Source: Acanthochromis polyacanthus
Taxonomy: Eukaryota; Chordata; Actinopteri; Pomacentridae
DNA length: 64,000 bases
Direction: 5' to 3'
Assembly: GCF_021347895.1 (NCBI RefSeq)
Contig: NC_067117.1
Coordinates: 372,927-436,926 of the forward strand
Positions 1-48,110 of the stretch are shown piece after piece. The notes beneath the pieces were generated by a model. That model searched no databases. It worked only from the letters and a program-made list of their open reading frames with translations, and was not told where the DNA came from. Position 1 is the first letter of the stretch. Each line of letters opens with the position of its first letter. The translations under genes and the position numbers were made by a program.

Positions 1-1118
1 CGGCTGAACTGCAGGCAGCAGAGAGGAAACCAGCGGAACCGTAAATAGTTTAACATCTGCAGTTTCACTTCCAGGCTGAACATCTGCTGGTTTCTGGTGG
101 TTTCCATCAGAAGACTTCATGCTGGTTCCACAGACCTGAACCAGGAACCACAGCCAGATAGAACGGGCCAGAACCAGGAGTTCATAGATTATAGATCATA
201 GATTATACATTCCAGGAGGATTATACTTCATCAGGATCAAAGTCAGACTTTCTAAACTGGTTTTGTTGGAGGAGAAACGACTTTAAATGTTCTCATCAGT
301 TGATTGAAGAGCAGAGATCAGCTTTCTGTGTTTCATTACAGCGCTAAAAATCATCTGTTCGTTGGACCATCAGAACCCAGAGGTCCTCCAGAACCAGACA
401 GAACCACAGGCAGAGGAATGACATGAAGAATCAGGAGCACAAAGTCCAACATCACGTCCTCATTCACCCTGAAGACCCACCTTCAGCTCATAGCCCACCT
501 GAAGGAGCTCCACCTGAAGGAGCTCCACCTGAAGGAGCTCCATCTGAATCTTTGACCTTTCTGCTGGAATCAGACGGAGGTTCAGTCGATGGTTTTCTTC
601 TCATCGCTCAACTGAAATCTTGAAGTTTTGATCTTTTCTGATGGGACTTCTACAGTAAAATGTGATGAATCTAAAGGATGAACTTCTGAGCTTCTTCCTC
701 CTGGTCCTCCCTTCTACTCTTCTCCTGACAGAAACCAGATTCCTCTTCTACTCAGAGAATGTGAAGGACCAGTTTGTTTAGATTTTAAAAACCCTGAAGA
801 AGAAACAAATTGCTTCTTCTTCATGTCGTCTCATGAATCCGTCTGCAGGATCCTCAGCTCACGTTAAACCTGTTAGATGTTCATCTAAAACCATGAAGCC
901 AGCTGTGATGCTCCTCAGCTGGTTAGAGCTAAGAGAAGAACAGGTTAGTACGACTGAGGAGTTCCAGAAGGAGAACATCTGCCTCCTCCACCAGGAGCAC
1001 TGAAATTATTCACCTTTTAGTCCAATAAATTACAAATCAAACGGTTTAGGAACTAAATCGACGTTTCAGATTAGTAAAGTTAAATCAGACGCTCTTCTTT
1101 GTCTTCTCCTTCAGCGTG
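1..1118 (-). other. PIK3C2B 3' UTR or downstream sequence
   Basis: No gene was seen. The sequence lies directly after the stop codon and presumably includes the 3' UTR. I found no clear AATAAA on the minus strand, so the end of the transcript is unplaced. A 15-bp repeat (GAAGGAGCTCCACCT) occurs about three times at 495-542. Confidence 0.4.
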
Positions 1119-37268
<36,150 letters not shown>

Positions 37269-37278
37269 CCTGCTGCCC

Positions 37279-38429
37279 CTAGAACCACAAGACAGAACTT
37301 AGAACCACAGACACATGAAGAACAATAAACATGCTAACTGGAACCAACAAGTGTTCTTTAGGAATCCGCTGCTAAATAGTTCTTTGTGGAACTAAAATGG
37401 TTCTAGCATAGCATCGCTACAAAAAACGGTTCTAGTTCCAAAAACAGCCACAAGAGCTTCTCTGAAGAACCCCCAAAGGTGCCTCAAAGAACCATCACAA
37501 ACGGTTCCTTTAGGGGCCATCAATGGCTCCCCAAAAAACACCAGAGTAGGTTCTCTAAGGAACCATTTCCAGGAGAAAAGCTCTGGTTCCATATGGACCT
37601 CTGACAAATAGTTCTGTGTTCCGTCACGGTTAGAAATGTTCTGTAATTCTGATTAAATGTTCTATTGATCAGTTTTAAATATTTTCCTTCTTCTGCTCTG
37701 AACCATCACACCTGATTTCGGTTTGTTGTTGTTGTTTACATGTTTCCTGTCCCTCTGAATGTTTCTGTGTTTATTTCCGTCTGAAGTCTTTCCTGAATGA
37801 TTCACCTGATAGGTCCGATCAATGATCAATCATTATGACTCTACCGACTGTTTATCCTGTCTGACTGCTGCAACAGCCTCGTCTCCACGGCAACACGGCT
37901 GATAAACACCAATAAACACGGTCCAAAGATTATCTCTGACAGAACATCAGCTTTGATGTTCCACAGCAGAAACACAAACAATAAGTAAACAACCGCAAAC
38001 ATAAAGTAAACAATCATAAACACAGAATAAACAAACGTCTGTTTCAGTGTGATCACAGCTGGTTTATCTATAAATCACTGATTGATCATCTATAAATCTG
38101 ATCCAGGTATGCATGACGTCATATCACGCCTGGCTGTTTGTTTCTTGTGACGTAGTTTCACCTGAACATCTGCAGATGTTTGAAAGGTTTTCCAGCGAGA
38201 GCAGACCCAGTGCGCATGCTCAGAGGCGGACAGGTGACAGGTGTTCGGAGGGACCGGTCATTAAACAGGCCTCCGGTTCGGCGGAGGATCCTGCAGGTGC
38301 CCCAGTGCTGCCTAACGGTGAAGCCCCGGTACCGGATCAGCCGGTCCTTCCTGCACTTCACCGGTTCTGTCCCACTTTCTCCCCGGCGGGCCTGAGAACC
38401 GAGCTCTGCTCCAGTAACACCGATTAACG
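37279..38429. other. First intron of PIK3C2B, no gene seen
   Basis: No coding signal or clear repeat was seen; GGTTCTTT/AAAGAACC motifs recur at 37345-37620. Confidence 0.5.
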
Positions 38430-38960
38430 GCGGCCAGCTATTAACCGAATTCACCGGTTCCCCCTAAAACACCGTAAAAAGTGCGGATCCCCGCCGAACC
38501 GGAGGCCCGGTCCGCGGACCAGCGGCTCCGCTTCAACCGCCGGAAATCTGACCGGACTCCTGTGGACGGTCCCCCGGAGCAGCGGCGGAATCGACCGGAC
38601 CCAAACTCCAGAAGGGGGTTCCGGTGCAGCTAACGGCGGCTACCGAGGACTACCGGGGACTACCGGCGGCAGGTGTGCAGCTCTTACCTGCTGTCCGTTA
38701 CGGCCACCGGGCGGCGGGAGCCATTTTAAAGCGCTTTACTTTCTCCCAGAATCCCACCGAAGCCCCACAGCTCCGGTCGGTACCGGAAGACGACGGGTCT
38801 GCTCCCGGTCAGAACCGGGCCGCCAGTCCGCTAGGTCCGGTCCGTTAGCGGTGAAACAAAGCGGCGCTTCGCAGCTCTGAAGCCGGAACGAGGCGAGAAC
38901 CGGGACTCTGTGTCAGTCTCCCTGTGGTCAAGCTCCGGAAACACACTCACACTTCCGGTG
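38430..38960 (-). promoter_or_regulatory. CpG-rich promoter of PIK3C2B
   Basis: This stretch is far richer in CpG than anything around it and spans the putative first exon. A GCCATTTT motif on the plus strand near 38716 (AAAATGGC on the minus strand) resembles a YY1 site. ACTTCCGG near 38951 resembles an ETS/GABP site. No clear TATA box was seen. Such promoters can be bidirectional, but I see no gene on the plus strand here. Confidence 0.6.
38688..38900 (-). other. PIK3C2B: PIK3C2B non-coding first exon (5' UTR); start approximate
   Basis: On the minus strand a CAG|GTAAGAG splice donor ends an exon at 38688. The next exon begins at 37278, 10 nt before the start codon, so this exon carries only leader. 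It lies in GC-rich, CpG-dense sequence. The transcription start is not visible; 38900 is a guess. Confidence 0.55.
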
Positions 38961-40030
38961 CCCTTCACAATAAAACACTTCCTGTAGACTCCGGTTCTGT
39001 CACCACTCCAGAACCTGTTCTGTGGTTCTGATCCAGAAATTCCACAATTCCTGGATGTTTGTTTTCCAGCAGCATCCAGTTAAATACAGGATGACAAACA
39101 TTCAGGAAGGTTTAGGATTAAAATAAATAAATGTCCTGTTAGCTCCTCCACTTCCTGTAAACACCATGGTCCTGGTACCCCACTAGAACCTGTTCTAAAG
39201 TTCTGATCCAGGTAGTTTCCTCCTGAATAGATCCTGGATGTGGTGGATCTACTCTCAGATGGATGTCTCTGGAAAAAGTTTGACAAATGAAACTATTGAA
39301 CTGTAATTTTGGACCAAATTATAGTTATGATAGACGAGTTAAAGTCATTTTGGACAAATTTCAAGTCAACCAAAGGTCCTGATCCAACCTCCAACAGGTC
39401 CAGTCCAGAACCGGACTCTTCTGGTTCCCCGGTGGAATCAGTTAGCGGACTCTGTTCAGACAAAAATAAAACAACCACAAAGCAGAAGCACACCCAACAT
39501 CACACAGTGAACAATAAAACCAGATACAAAAAGAAAAAAACTCAACCAGAACCAAACCACAACCACAACACAACCAGAAACACAACCAGAACCACAACAC
39601 AACCACAACCACAACACAACCACAACCCGAATCAGAACCACAACAAGCAGCTGGTTCCAGATCTTCCTCCAGGATCCACATCTGGATGTTTTGGACCTGA
39701 GGATTTCTGGTTCTGTTACTGAAACACAACAAACTGGATCAGAGCCGTTCAGATTGTTCTGCTGAAGGTTCCTCCAGCGGGTCGGACCGGATCAGATCAG
39801 CAATAGAACTTTAACTCATGAAAACATCAGAATCTGAACAGTTCACTGTGACGGAATCAGAACACGACTGGTTCTGATCACGTTTCCTAAAACTTTCTCC
39901 TTCATTGTTAAAGGCATTATGGAGGATGTTTTTTTTTTTTGTTTAATTTGTCTGATTCACATAAAATGAATATACTGACCTTTAGTGGACTTGTATGTAT
40001 GGTTTCTAAAAGAATAAAAAAAATAAATAA
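38961..40030. other. Intergenic, no gene seen
   Basis: Holds a CAACCACAACACAACC-rich low-complexity stretch (39540-39650) and a TTTTGGAC-type dispersed repeat (39290-39370). Open frames here lack recognisable motifs. Confidence 0.5.
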
Positions 40031-40249
40031 ATAACTGTGGACATGGCAGGACCTGAAAAACATCAGCCAATCAATGCGCTCGGACCGAGGCGTTTGGTTT
40101 GCTCCCTTTCCTGTCAATCAAAAATCTTCCGGCTCAGGCCTCGTTACGTAGATTACGTACGCCTTGGACTTACGTGTTTTCTGTATGTGTTGCTTTGGTA
40201 TAGCTTCGTAGTTAGCTGGAGACTTGTTTTGCTCATCTTTTTTTACATA

Positions 40250-40448
40250 ATGGCAGATAAAGATCCAGGGGGACCCAGCCGTAAAAGAAAGGCTTTTTTT
40301 GAGGTCAGAGAAAATAAAAGACAACTGGATCCCGAGAATGCAAAAACAAAAGTGATTATTGGCGAGTCATTTGGGCGATGGCGTCAGCTCAAGCAACAAA
40401 TGGACCTAAAGACAAATGCCTTGGTTGCTACATTCCTTCTGGACAGGT
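40250..40448 (+). pseudogene. Isolated first exon of an unidentified fish repeat-associated gene family
   Basis: Starts MADKDPGGPSRKRKAFFEVR and continues with GESFGRWRQLKQQMDLKTNA and FLLDR, then a splice donor CAG|GTAAAA. Such basic N-termini ending in a GRWR..LK...K(T/S)...FLLD block head many uncharacterised teleost proteins. No matching second exon follows; LINE debris begins 240 bp later. Probably an orphan exon. Confidence 0.45.
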
Positions 40449-40684
40449 AAAATGTATTATTGATTATTGATTATACTGCGGCTGTAGGCAACTTCACGAG
40501 TCCTACGGAAGTTTCTGGAGGGGGGCATTTCTTCGTAAATGTTAAGAGGGGGGAGGTTAGAGGGGGGTGAGGGAGAGGTTGTATGTGCGCATGCGCATGC
40601 TACGTTCAAAGTCGTAGGAAATTAAATCTCTTCTAATGCCTTTAAACTGATCAGAGGAAAGAAATGAGACGAAACATCAACCAT

Positions 40685-41290
40685 ATTGTTTAGGGTCTCC
40701 ACTGAGAACCTAAACAATCCACAGAGGGTCTGGGAGGTTCTTAAATCTCTTTCTGTGAGCAAGAGCTCTCAGGCTCTTCCTCCTTCTGTTTTAAAGGATT
40801 CTATACCTGTCTGTGGTAGAATGGAGGTATTCAATAGTTTAATGAATATTTTGTATCTTGTGGCTCTGTGTTTCAGTCAGTGGGAGGCATCTCAGTGAAA
40901 CATAAAACACAGCGCCATCATCAGCTGCAGTGAATCATAAATGACAGGAAACAGCACTGTGCTTAACTTTTTATTGATCTGTCCAAAGCGTTTCACCCTG
41001 TTGACCATGATATTTTAAAACTTAGACTCCTTAATTCAGGACTCTTGGAGCACGCAGTTGCTTGGTTTGCAAATTATCTCAGTAATAGGACTCAGTGCAT
41101 TAAATGTAATGGCGTGAATATGTTACTGTCCACAAGGGGGCACCGCAGGGCTCTGTATTAGGTCCCCTTTTATTTATTATTACACAACGGTTTTTGTCTG
41201 TGTTGGATTATGGAGATCTTTTGTTTGTGAATACTTCTGATGGTTTACACTGCTTATCATGCTTCTCTGAGGTTTATTACGAACTGTAAA
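40685..41290 (+). mobile_element. Degenerate LINE reverse transcriptase fragment
   Basis: Frames yield FWxVLKSLSVSKSS-like text, then LIDLSKAF, VDHDILKLRLLNSGL and AVAWFANYLSNRTQCIKCNG, then a damaged QGSVLGP motif. These are central RT motifs of a non-LTR element different from the 16-kb L2. Stops throughout. Confidence 0.65.
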
Positions 41291-41373
41291 GTGTCAGTGC
41301 ACCACTGTGAGTCATAGGCTGAATCCCAAACCGCCCCCTACACACTACCCCTCCGTTTGCGCGTTCCCACGGA

Positions 41374-42258
41374 ATGTCCTCCATATTAAGGGCCGTCCCA
41401 AACCGCGTAGTGCGGAGGGAGAGTGGACTGTGGACTCGCTCTGAGGAACAAAGACGCTACACACGTGAGACCCTTCTCGGCCTCCGCAGCTCATCCTTTC
41501 TCTACACGGAGAGGCCCCATGTCCCCGCGGAGATACGGAGGAAAAGAAGAGGCTGCAGAGGAGGACGGCGAAAGTGCAGGACTTATTTTCCCTCTATCAT
41601 CATGGGGAACGTCCTCTCCTTCACCAACAAGGTAGAGGAGCTGGCCACGCTGACGCGGCTGAAGGAGCATCGTGAGTGTAGCCTCATGTGTTTCACGGAG
41701 ACGTGGCTGAATGGACATACACCGGACTCTGTGGTTTCCCTGAACGGATTTACACTCGCGCGCGCGGACCGGAACGCGGTGGGAAGCGGCAAAAAGTCTG
41801 GGGGAGGACTGGCTGTGTACTTGAATGAGCGGTGGTGTAACCCAGCAAATGTGCACGTGAAGGAACAGCTGTGCACACGGGACTTGGAGATGCTTACGGT
41901 GGCGCTGCGGCCGTATTATCTAACGAGGGAGTTCTCGCACGTGATTGTGTTTTGCGTGTACATCCCACCATCAGCTCATGCAGGGACAGCGTGTGAAAGA
42001 CTCCACAGCGCCGTGAGCGAAGCCCAGAGCCGCCATCCCCGGGCGCTTGTCCTGATCAGTGGAGACTTCAACCACGCCTCCCTCTCTGCCTTTCTCCCTA
42101 CTTTCACACAGTATGTCACGTGTCACACGCGGGGCGACAAGACACTGGACTTACTGTATGTGAACGTGAAAGGCGCCTACACCGCTGCCCCCTCCCCCCA
42201 CTGGGCCGCTCGGACCACAACCTGGTTCATCTGCTCCCCCACTACACACCCAAGGTGA
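41374..42258 (+). pseudogene. LINE endonuclease domain
   Basis: Motifs MGNVLSFTNKVEELATL, CFTETWLNG, KKSGGGLAVYLNERWCNP, VYIPPSA and LISGDFNHASL mark an AP endonuclease. The frame is lost around DKTLDLLYVNVKGAY, after which the SDH motif is read in another frame. Confidence 0.8.
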
Positions 42259-42421
42259 GAAGAGGACCTGTGCAGAAGAGGACTGTGAAGGCATGGACAG
42301 ATGAGGCCAGTGAGAGACTCAGAGACTGTTTCCAGACCACAGACTGGAGCTGCTCTACAGTCCTCATGGAGATGACATCGATGGCCTCACGCACTGCATC
42401 ACAGATTACATCAACTTCTGC

Positions 42422-43344
42422 GTGGACAGCACTGTGCCAACTCGGACGGTACGGTGCTTCTCCAACAACCACCCCTGGGTCATCCCTGAGCTCAAAGCCC
42501 TCCTGAACCAGAAGAAACGGGCTTTCATCTCAGGGGACAGAGAGGAGCAGAAGAGAGTGCAGCGTGAGCTCCAGTGGCGGATCAGAAGGGCCAAGAAGGA
42601 CTATGGGAAGAGGCTGGAGGAGAAGCTGGTTCAGAACAACGCGCAGGACGTGTGGAGAGGACTTAAGAACATTTCTGGACATGGACAGAGTGCCAGAGGG
42701 ACAGCTGATGGAGACCAGCGCAGGGCGGACGAGCTGAACTGTTACTTTAACAGATCTGACTCTCCCCCCACCCCCTCTGCCCCCCCCTCTTCACACATCC
42801 CCAGCCCAGCAGACCCTCCCCTTCCTGCGACACCTTCACCGGCCCCCAACTCACCCTCACGGACTATTCCCACCCCCTGCAGCCCACCTCACTCCCCCTC
42901 TCCTTCACACCGGACCAGGTGAGGAGAGAGCTGAAGCGACTGAAGCAGAGGAAATCTGCAGGACCAGACGGCATCAGTCCAAGGCTGCTGAGGACCTGCG
43001 CGGACCAGCTCTGTGAGGTCCTCTGTCACCTCTACAACCTGAGCCTCAGCCTGGAGCGGGTCCCCGTCCTGTGGAAAACCTCCTGCCCGGTCCCAGTCCC
43101 TAAAACAGCTCACGCCAAGGAACTGGCCCACTACAGACCTGTCGCCCTCACCTCCCACCTCATGAAGACCATGGAGAGGCTCCTCCTCCACTACCTCTGC
43201 TCAGTGGTGAGCTCCGACCTGGACCCGCTGCAGTTTGCCTACAGGCCCAATATGGGGGTAGAAGACGCCGTCATCTACCTGCTGCAGCGAGCGCTCACTC
43301 ACCTGGAGAGCGCCGGCAGCGCTGTGAGAGTCATTTTCTTCTGA
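42422..43344 (+). pseudogene. LINE ORF2 linker and truncated reverse transcriptase
   Basis: 42422-42922 encodes the linker (NHPWVIPELKALLNQKKRAF, RRAKKDYGKRLEEKL). 42919-43344 encodes LKQRKSAGPDGISPRLLRTC, HYRPVALTSHLMKTMERLLL and LQFAYRPNMGVEDAVIYLLQ, then stops at RVIFF exactly where the first RT aspartate block should start. Confidence 0.8.
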
Positions 43345-43363
43345 CTAACCCTAACCCTAACCC
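43345..43363. repeat. Interstitial telomere-like repeat (CCCTAA)3
   Basis: CTAACCCTAACCCTAACCC, three vertebrate telomere units, lies precisely at the internal deletion junction of the LINE. Confidence 0.85.
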
Positions 43364-43854
43364 AGACCTCTACTAAGGACTTTCTATGACACTGTGGTAG
43401 CCTCTGCTTTCCTCTACGCTGTCGTCTGCTGGGCCCCGGGCAGCACAGAGCGGGACATGAAGAGACTGAACAAGCTGACCAAGAGGGCCAGCTCTGTCCT
43501 GGGCTGCCCACTGGACTCTGATGGATGTGGGTGAGAGGAGGATGTTGACCAAGCTCTCATCCATCATGGACAACAGCTCCCACCCACTGCACCGGACTGT
43601 AGTGGAGCTGAGCAGCTCCTTATCATGAGACTCAAGACACCCTCAGCGGAAGAAGGAGCGCTACCGCAGGTCCTTCATCCCCACTGCCATCAGACTGTAG
43701 AACACTACTGTGTAGTTGTTATTATGTGCAATATTTATTATCTTGTTCTTGCACTGTCGTGACTTTTGCACTCCTCTGTTTTTTGTTTCTAAGAGCCCTG
43801 TAACAGTAAATTTCTCCTTTGTGAGATCAATAAAGTCTATCTTATCTTAGCTAT

Positions 43855-44779
43855 TGTAACCCAATAATGTCTCAGCTAAGGAATAAATGACAACGCCACT
43901 CTGGAAAGGCCCAGAGACTGTAAAGAGTTACTAAAACTAAACCTACACAGGTAAGTTCCACAAAGAAAACAGAGACGTGGTTTATAATTCTATAAAGCAG
44001 GAAGGGCCATCCTTCTTGCCAATTTTATTCAAATGATGTGGTTCAGGAGGAAAAAGAAATAAATTTAAGGTCACTAGGCCTCCACGATTCCACAATGATA
44101 AGAGGAAGGTGAACAGATCTAAAACATAATATGCAGAGGTGTTGCCAGTATTTAAAAACAAGGGCAGCATACAAAAACAAAGCATGCAAAAAAAACTACA
44201 GGTAAACCCACTAAAACCAATGGCAACAAAGTAATAAAAACCACACGGCTACCGATCAAATATTAGTGCTAATACCTCTGCATAAGAGAATATATATACA
44301 CAACAAAGCTGGAATATACAGCAAACTAAGTTAGATCAAAGAGAACACCTCCACTAGACTCATTGAGTAAAACCTAGCACCAATAAAACCACTCCAAAAA
44401 TAATTAAAACACCAGTGACTGCATAACAAAACGAAGCAGCAGCGGCAACTGCAAAGACAGAAATATGTTAGTTCCATATTTTTTTTATATACACTGGGTA
44501 CTGAGCATTTACAAATAATAAAAACAACATTACCTTGGCTGTACAGCACCCACTGACAACACACCGACCCCTGGAGACGATCGGCTTCTGTAGTTCAGTG
44601 CAACAAGAGATGATTCTGGTGTCTATCTGATGCCCATACTTAAGCAGAGCGTTTGTCCTTTCCCTGATTAGGAAAGGCATTACAGGTGTGAGGCTGCCGG
44701 TAAGGCACCGGGAGGTGCCAATGTGTGGAGATGGACACAGCGACCCCCAGTGGTGGGCAGACCCAACCCACCGGTTACA
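43855..44779 (-). repeat. 3' LTR of the Ty3/gypsy element (925 bp)
   Basis: Begins TGTAACC and ends GGTTACA, an inverted pair as expected. 43855-44618 matches 55584-56347 with a few small differences. It abuts the tail of the preceding LINE. Confidence 0.93.
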
Positions 44780-44797
44780 TCCTACCCCCCCATTTTC
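44780..44797 (-). other. Polypurine tract
   Basis: The minus strand reads GAAAATGGGGGGGTAGGA immediately before the 3' LTR. This primes plus-strand synthesis and fixes the element's orientation. Confidence 0.85.
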
Positions 44798-44819
44798 TAT
44801 CGGTGGCCCACCGATACAT

Positions 44820-45684
44820 TACACCCATGGCCTAAAAAAAAAAAAAAAAAAAAAAAAAACACCAAGTTGCTGCTAGAGGCCACTACCTGGGAGAGCACAG
44901 CCCCACCTGCCCCCCTCCGTAGTGAGGCTGGGAGATGGTGGATATTGGGGTGCCGGCCAGCTGTTGTCCTGGTGGTTCTCCTGAGGGGAGCTGCTGTCAT
45001 GTTGGGGCCCAAGGGCACAGGCACGGCCGTCTTTATCTGGGGAAGAGTTACTGGTGCTGCACCTGCAGCGCTTGGCTGGGTTGGGGGGGGGCTGATGGTG
45101 TGAAGGTGCTGTCCTGACAACCAAAATGTCCGTGTCGTTTTCCTCTGTCACTTTCACCGCTGTCGACAGGAGGAAGGTCAGGGAGTACATGCTGCTGGGA
45201 CAGAGGAGAAGGCACTGGTTTCAGCATAGTACGGTGCACATATTTCACATGGGTTGGCTCATGTAAAGGTGTTACCACATAGACTACTCCACCCGATTTG
45301 GGTGCTTCTATTACTTTGTACACGTTAGGCCCATAGGCGTCCTGTATTTTATGTCGGCCCCGGACAGAATGGTCCCGCAGGTAAACTTCCTGATTTATGA
45401 CCAGCTGCTCGCTCAGGGGTTGTCTGTCATGCCGCTCTTTCCTCTGCCTGGCTGCAGACTCCATTCGACCTCTTGCACAGTCAGCAGCCACCTGAAGCCG
45501 TCATTTGTGTTCCTGCACCCAGTCACACACACTGCCAGCTTGTGGTTCACGGAGGTGACCCAGGAGGAAGTCTACAGGAAGATGGGGCTCTCGACCAAAC
45601 ATAAAGTGTGGGGACTCACCTGTGGACTGGTGGACTGTGCTGTTATAGTTGAACACGAGCTGGGGGAGATGTTCAGGCCAGTAG
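44820..45684 (-). pseudogene. Ty3/gypsy integrase C-terminal part
   Basis: After the nested insertion the integrase resumes with the late catalytic-core region (PHFMFGRE-like text). A frame-breaking stop follows, then the basic region ARGRMESAARQRKERHD and a GPNVYKVIEAPKSGGVVYVV segment of GPY/F type. The tail is proline-rich. Disabled by the split and by the stop. Confidence 0.8.
45680..45684. other. Target-site duplication AGTAG, left copy
   Basis: The same 5 bp flank the nested LTR element at 51093-51097. Confidence 0.9.
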
Positions 45685-46398
45685 TGTCATACAACGAGCG
45701 GGTTGGACCCGAGCAGAGAGCCACACATCCAAGACCTGAGGAGATGTAGAATGATTTATTGGAGGGGATGAATAATGGTGGATGGGGAAAGCCAGGGAGC
45801 AGGAGTGGGGGGTCCAGGCAGGAGTGGGGGGGTCCAGGCAGGAGTGGGGGGGTCCAGGCAGGAGTGGGGGGGTCCAGGCAGGAGTAACCGGTGACGACTG
45901 TCGGGGGGAAGCCGGAGGGGAATGAGGATGGCGGGGGATCCCGGACAGCAGAACTGAGGAGGAGGAGCAGGAAAAAACAACGTTAGAAAACAGGCAGAAA
46001 CTCAAGCGGATTTGTTAAAAGGGCTCGAGAGCAAACTGAACTGCATGGTTCTTGTTTAACGCTCTGGCAGGGAGTGGAAGGCTGAGCCGGTCTTTATTGC
46101 AGAGGTGAGTCGTTAGTGAATGATCATCAGCTGTCCGGGAGCCGTGCAGGTAGTTGATTACCTGAGTGGAGTCAGCTGAGAAGCTAGACTCCACTCAGGC
46201 ACCGAGCTGTAGGGGAGAGACAGGGCAGAGGAGCGGATGGGAGACAACCAGACAAACAGGGCAGAGGAGCGGACGGGAGACAACCAGACAGAGACAGGGC
46301 AGAGGAGAGGACAGGAGACAACCAGACAGAGACAGGGCAGAGGAGAGGATGGGAGACAACCAGACAGACAGACAGGACAGAGGAGCGGAACTGTGACA
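45685..46398 (-). repeat. 3' LTR of the nested element (714 bp)
   Basis: Shorter than its partner mainly because inner tandem repeats (GGGAGACAACCAGACAGAGA and GGTCCAGGCAGGAGTGGGG) have different unit counts. Confidence 0.92.
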
Positions 46399-46415
46399 GT
46401 ACCCCCCCCTCAACG
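46399..46415 (-). other. Polypurine tract of the nested element
   Basis: Minus strand: TTGAGGGGGGGGTAC directly before the LTR start TGTCACAG. Confidence 0.8.
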
Positions 46416-47040
46416 GGCGCCTCCCGGCGCCCCATGGACCGAACCAACGAGGGGCCCACTGGGGCAACCAGGGAGCAGACAGACACACAGACAAACACAG
46501 GGACCAGACAGAGCGGAAGGAACCAAAAGGACAGGAAGGGCAGAACGGGAGAGGGAATGAACTAAGACTGGGCTGAACTGAACGGAACTGAGGACAGGAC
46601 TGGACTGGAGTGAAGGGAAGGACAGGGCTGGACTGGAGTGAAGGGAAGGACAGGGCTGGACTGGAGTGAAGGGAAGGACAGGGCTGGACTGGACTGGAGT
46701 GAAGGGAAGGACAGGGCTGGACTGGAGTGAAGGGAAGGACAGGGCTGGACTGGAGTGAAGGGAAGGACAGGGCTGGACTGGAGTGAAGGGAAGGACTGGA
46801 CAGGACTGGAGTGAAGGGAAGGACTGGGCCGGGCAGGACTGGAGCTAGGGACAGGACTGGGCCGGGCTGGACTGAGCGGAGCTAGGGACAGGACTGGGCC
46901 GGGCTGGACTGAGCGGAGCTAGGGACAGGACTGGGCCGGGCTGGACTGAGCGGAGCTAGGGACAGGACTGGGCCGGGCTGGACTGAGCGGAGCTAGGGAC
47001 AGGACTGGGCCGGGCTGGACTGGACAGGACTGAACTGAAC
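46416..47040 (-). other. 3' non-coding part of the nested element
   Basis: No gene seen. Mostly ACTGGACTGGAGTGAAGGGA-type tandem repeats (46570-47030) between the open frame and the polypurine tract. Confidence 0.7.
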
Positions 47041-48110
47041 TCAGGGCAGGACTGGACTGGACTGGACAGGACTGAACTGAGAGCAGGACTGGACTGGACT
47101 GGACAGGACTGAACTGAGAGCAGGACTGGACTGGACTGGACGGGACTGAACTGAACTGAGAGCAGGACTGGACTGGACTGGACGGGACTGAACTGAACTG
47201 AGAGCAGGACTGGACTGGACTGGACGGGACTGAACTGAACTGAGAGCAGGACTGGACAGGACTGAACTCAACTGAGGGCAGGACTGGACAGGACTGAACT
47301 CAACTGAGGGCAGGACTGGACTGGACTGGACAGGACTGAACTGAGAGCAGGACTGGACAGGACTGGACTGGACTGGACGGGACTGAACTGAGAGCAGGAC
47401 TGGACTGGACGGGACTGAACTGAGGGCAGGACTGGACGGGACTGAACTGAGGGCAGGACTGGACGGGACTGAACTGAGGGCAGGACTGGACGGGACTGAA
47501 CTGAGGGCAGGACTGGACGGGCCTGGACTGAGCGAAGGAAAGGCCTGGCCTGGACTGGACTGAGCGAAGGAAAGGCCTGGCCTGGACTGGACTGAGCTGA
47601 GCGAAGGAAAGGCCTGGCCTGGACTGGACTGAGCTGAGCGAAGCTGAGGACTGGACTGGACTGAGCTGAGCGAAGCTGAGGACTGGACTGGACTGAACTG
47701 AGAACAGGGCAGGACGGGGACTGGACCGGACTGAACTGAGAACAGGGCAGGACGGGGACTGGACCGGACTGAACTGAGGGCAGGACTGGACGGGCCTGGA
47801 CTGAGCGAAGGAAAGGCCTGGCCTGGACTGGACTGAGCGAACGAAAGGCCTGGCCTGGACTGGACTGAGCTGAGCGAAGGAAAGGCCTGGCCTGGACTGG
47901 ACTGAGCTGAGCGAAGGAAAGGCCTGGCCTGGACTGGACTGAGCTGAGCGAAGGAAAGGCCTGGCCTGGACTGGACTGAGCTGAGCGAAGCTGAGGACTG
48001 GACTGGACTGAGCTGAGCGAAGCTGAGGACTGGACTGGACTGAGCTGAGCGAAGCTGAGGACTGGACTGAACTGAGAACAGGGCAGGACGGGGACTAGGT
48101 TGGCCAGACA
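47041..48110. repeat. GGACTGGACTGA-type tandem repeats
   Basis: Five-base-based and longer (GAGCGAAGGAAAGGCCTGGC) repeats coding the serine/proline-rich C-terminal third of the frame. Confidence 0.9.

Larger units (their letters stand above)
41360..43852 (+). mobile_element. Non-LTR retrotransposon (jockey/CR1-type group) with internal deletion
   Basis: Endonuclease (41374-42258), linker (42422-42922), first half of RT (42919-43344), then only the C-terminal end and a 3' tail (CAATAAAGTCTATCTTATCTT). The catalytic part of RT is missing. A telomere-like repeat sits at the deletion point. The fish clade (Rex1/CR1-like) is from memory of similar proteins. Confidence 0.8.

Noticed and set aside
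38113..38848. Plus-strand frames in the CpG-rich promoter
   Set aside because: Stop-poor because of GC content; no motif, and the region is explained by the minus-strand first exon.
45756..46005. Proline-rich frames in the LTR (LLPGPPHSCLDPP)
   Set aside because: They derive from the GGTCCAGGCAGGAGTGGGG minisatellite inside the LTR.
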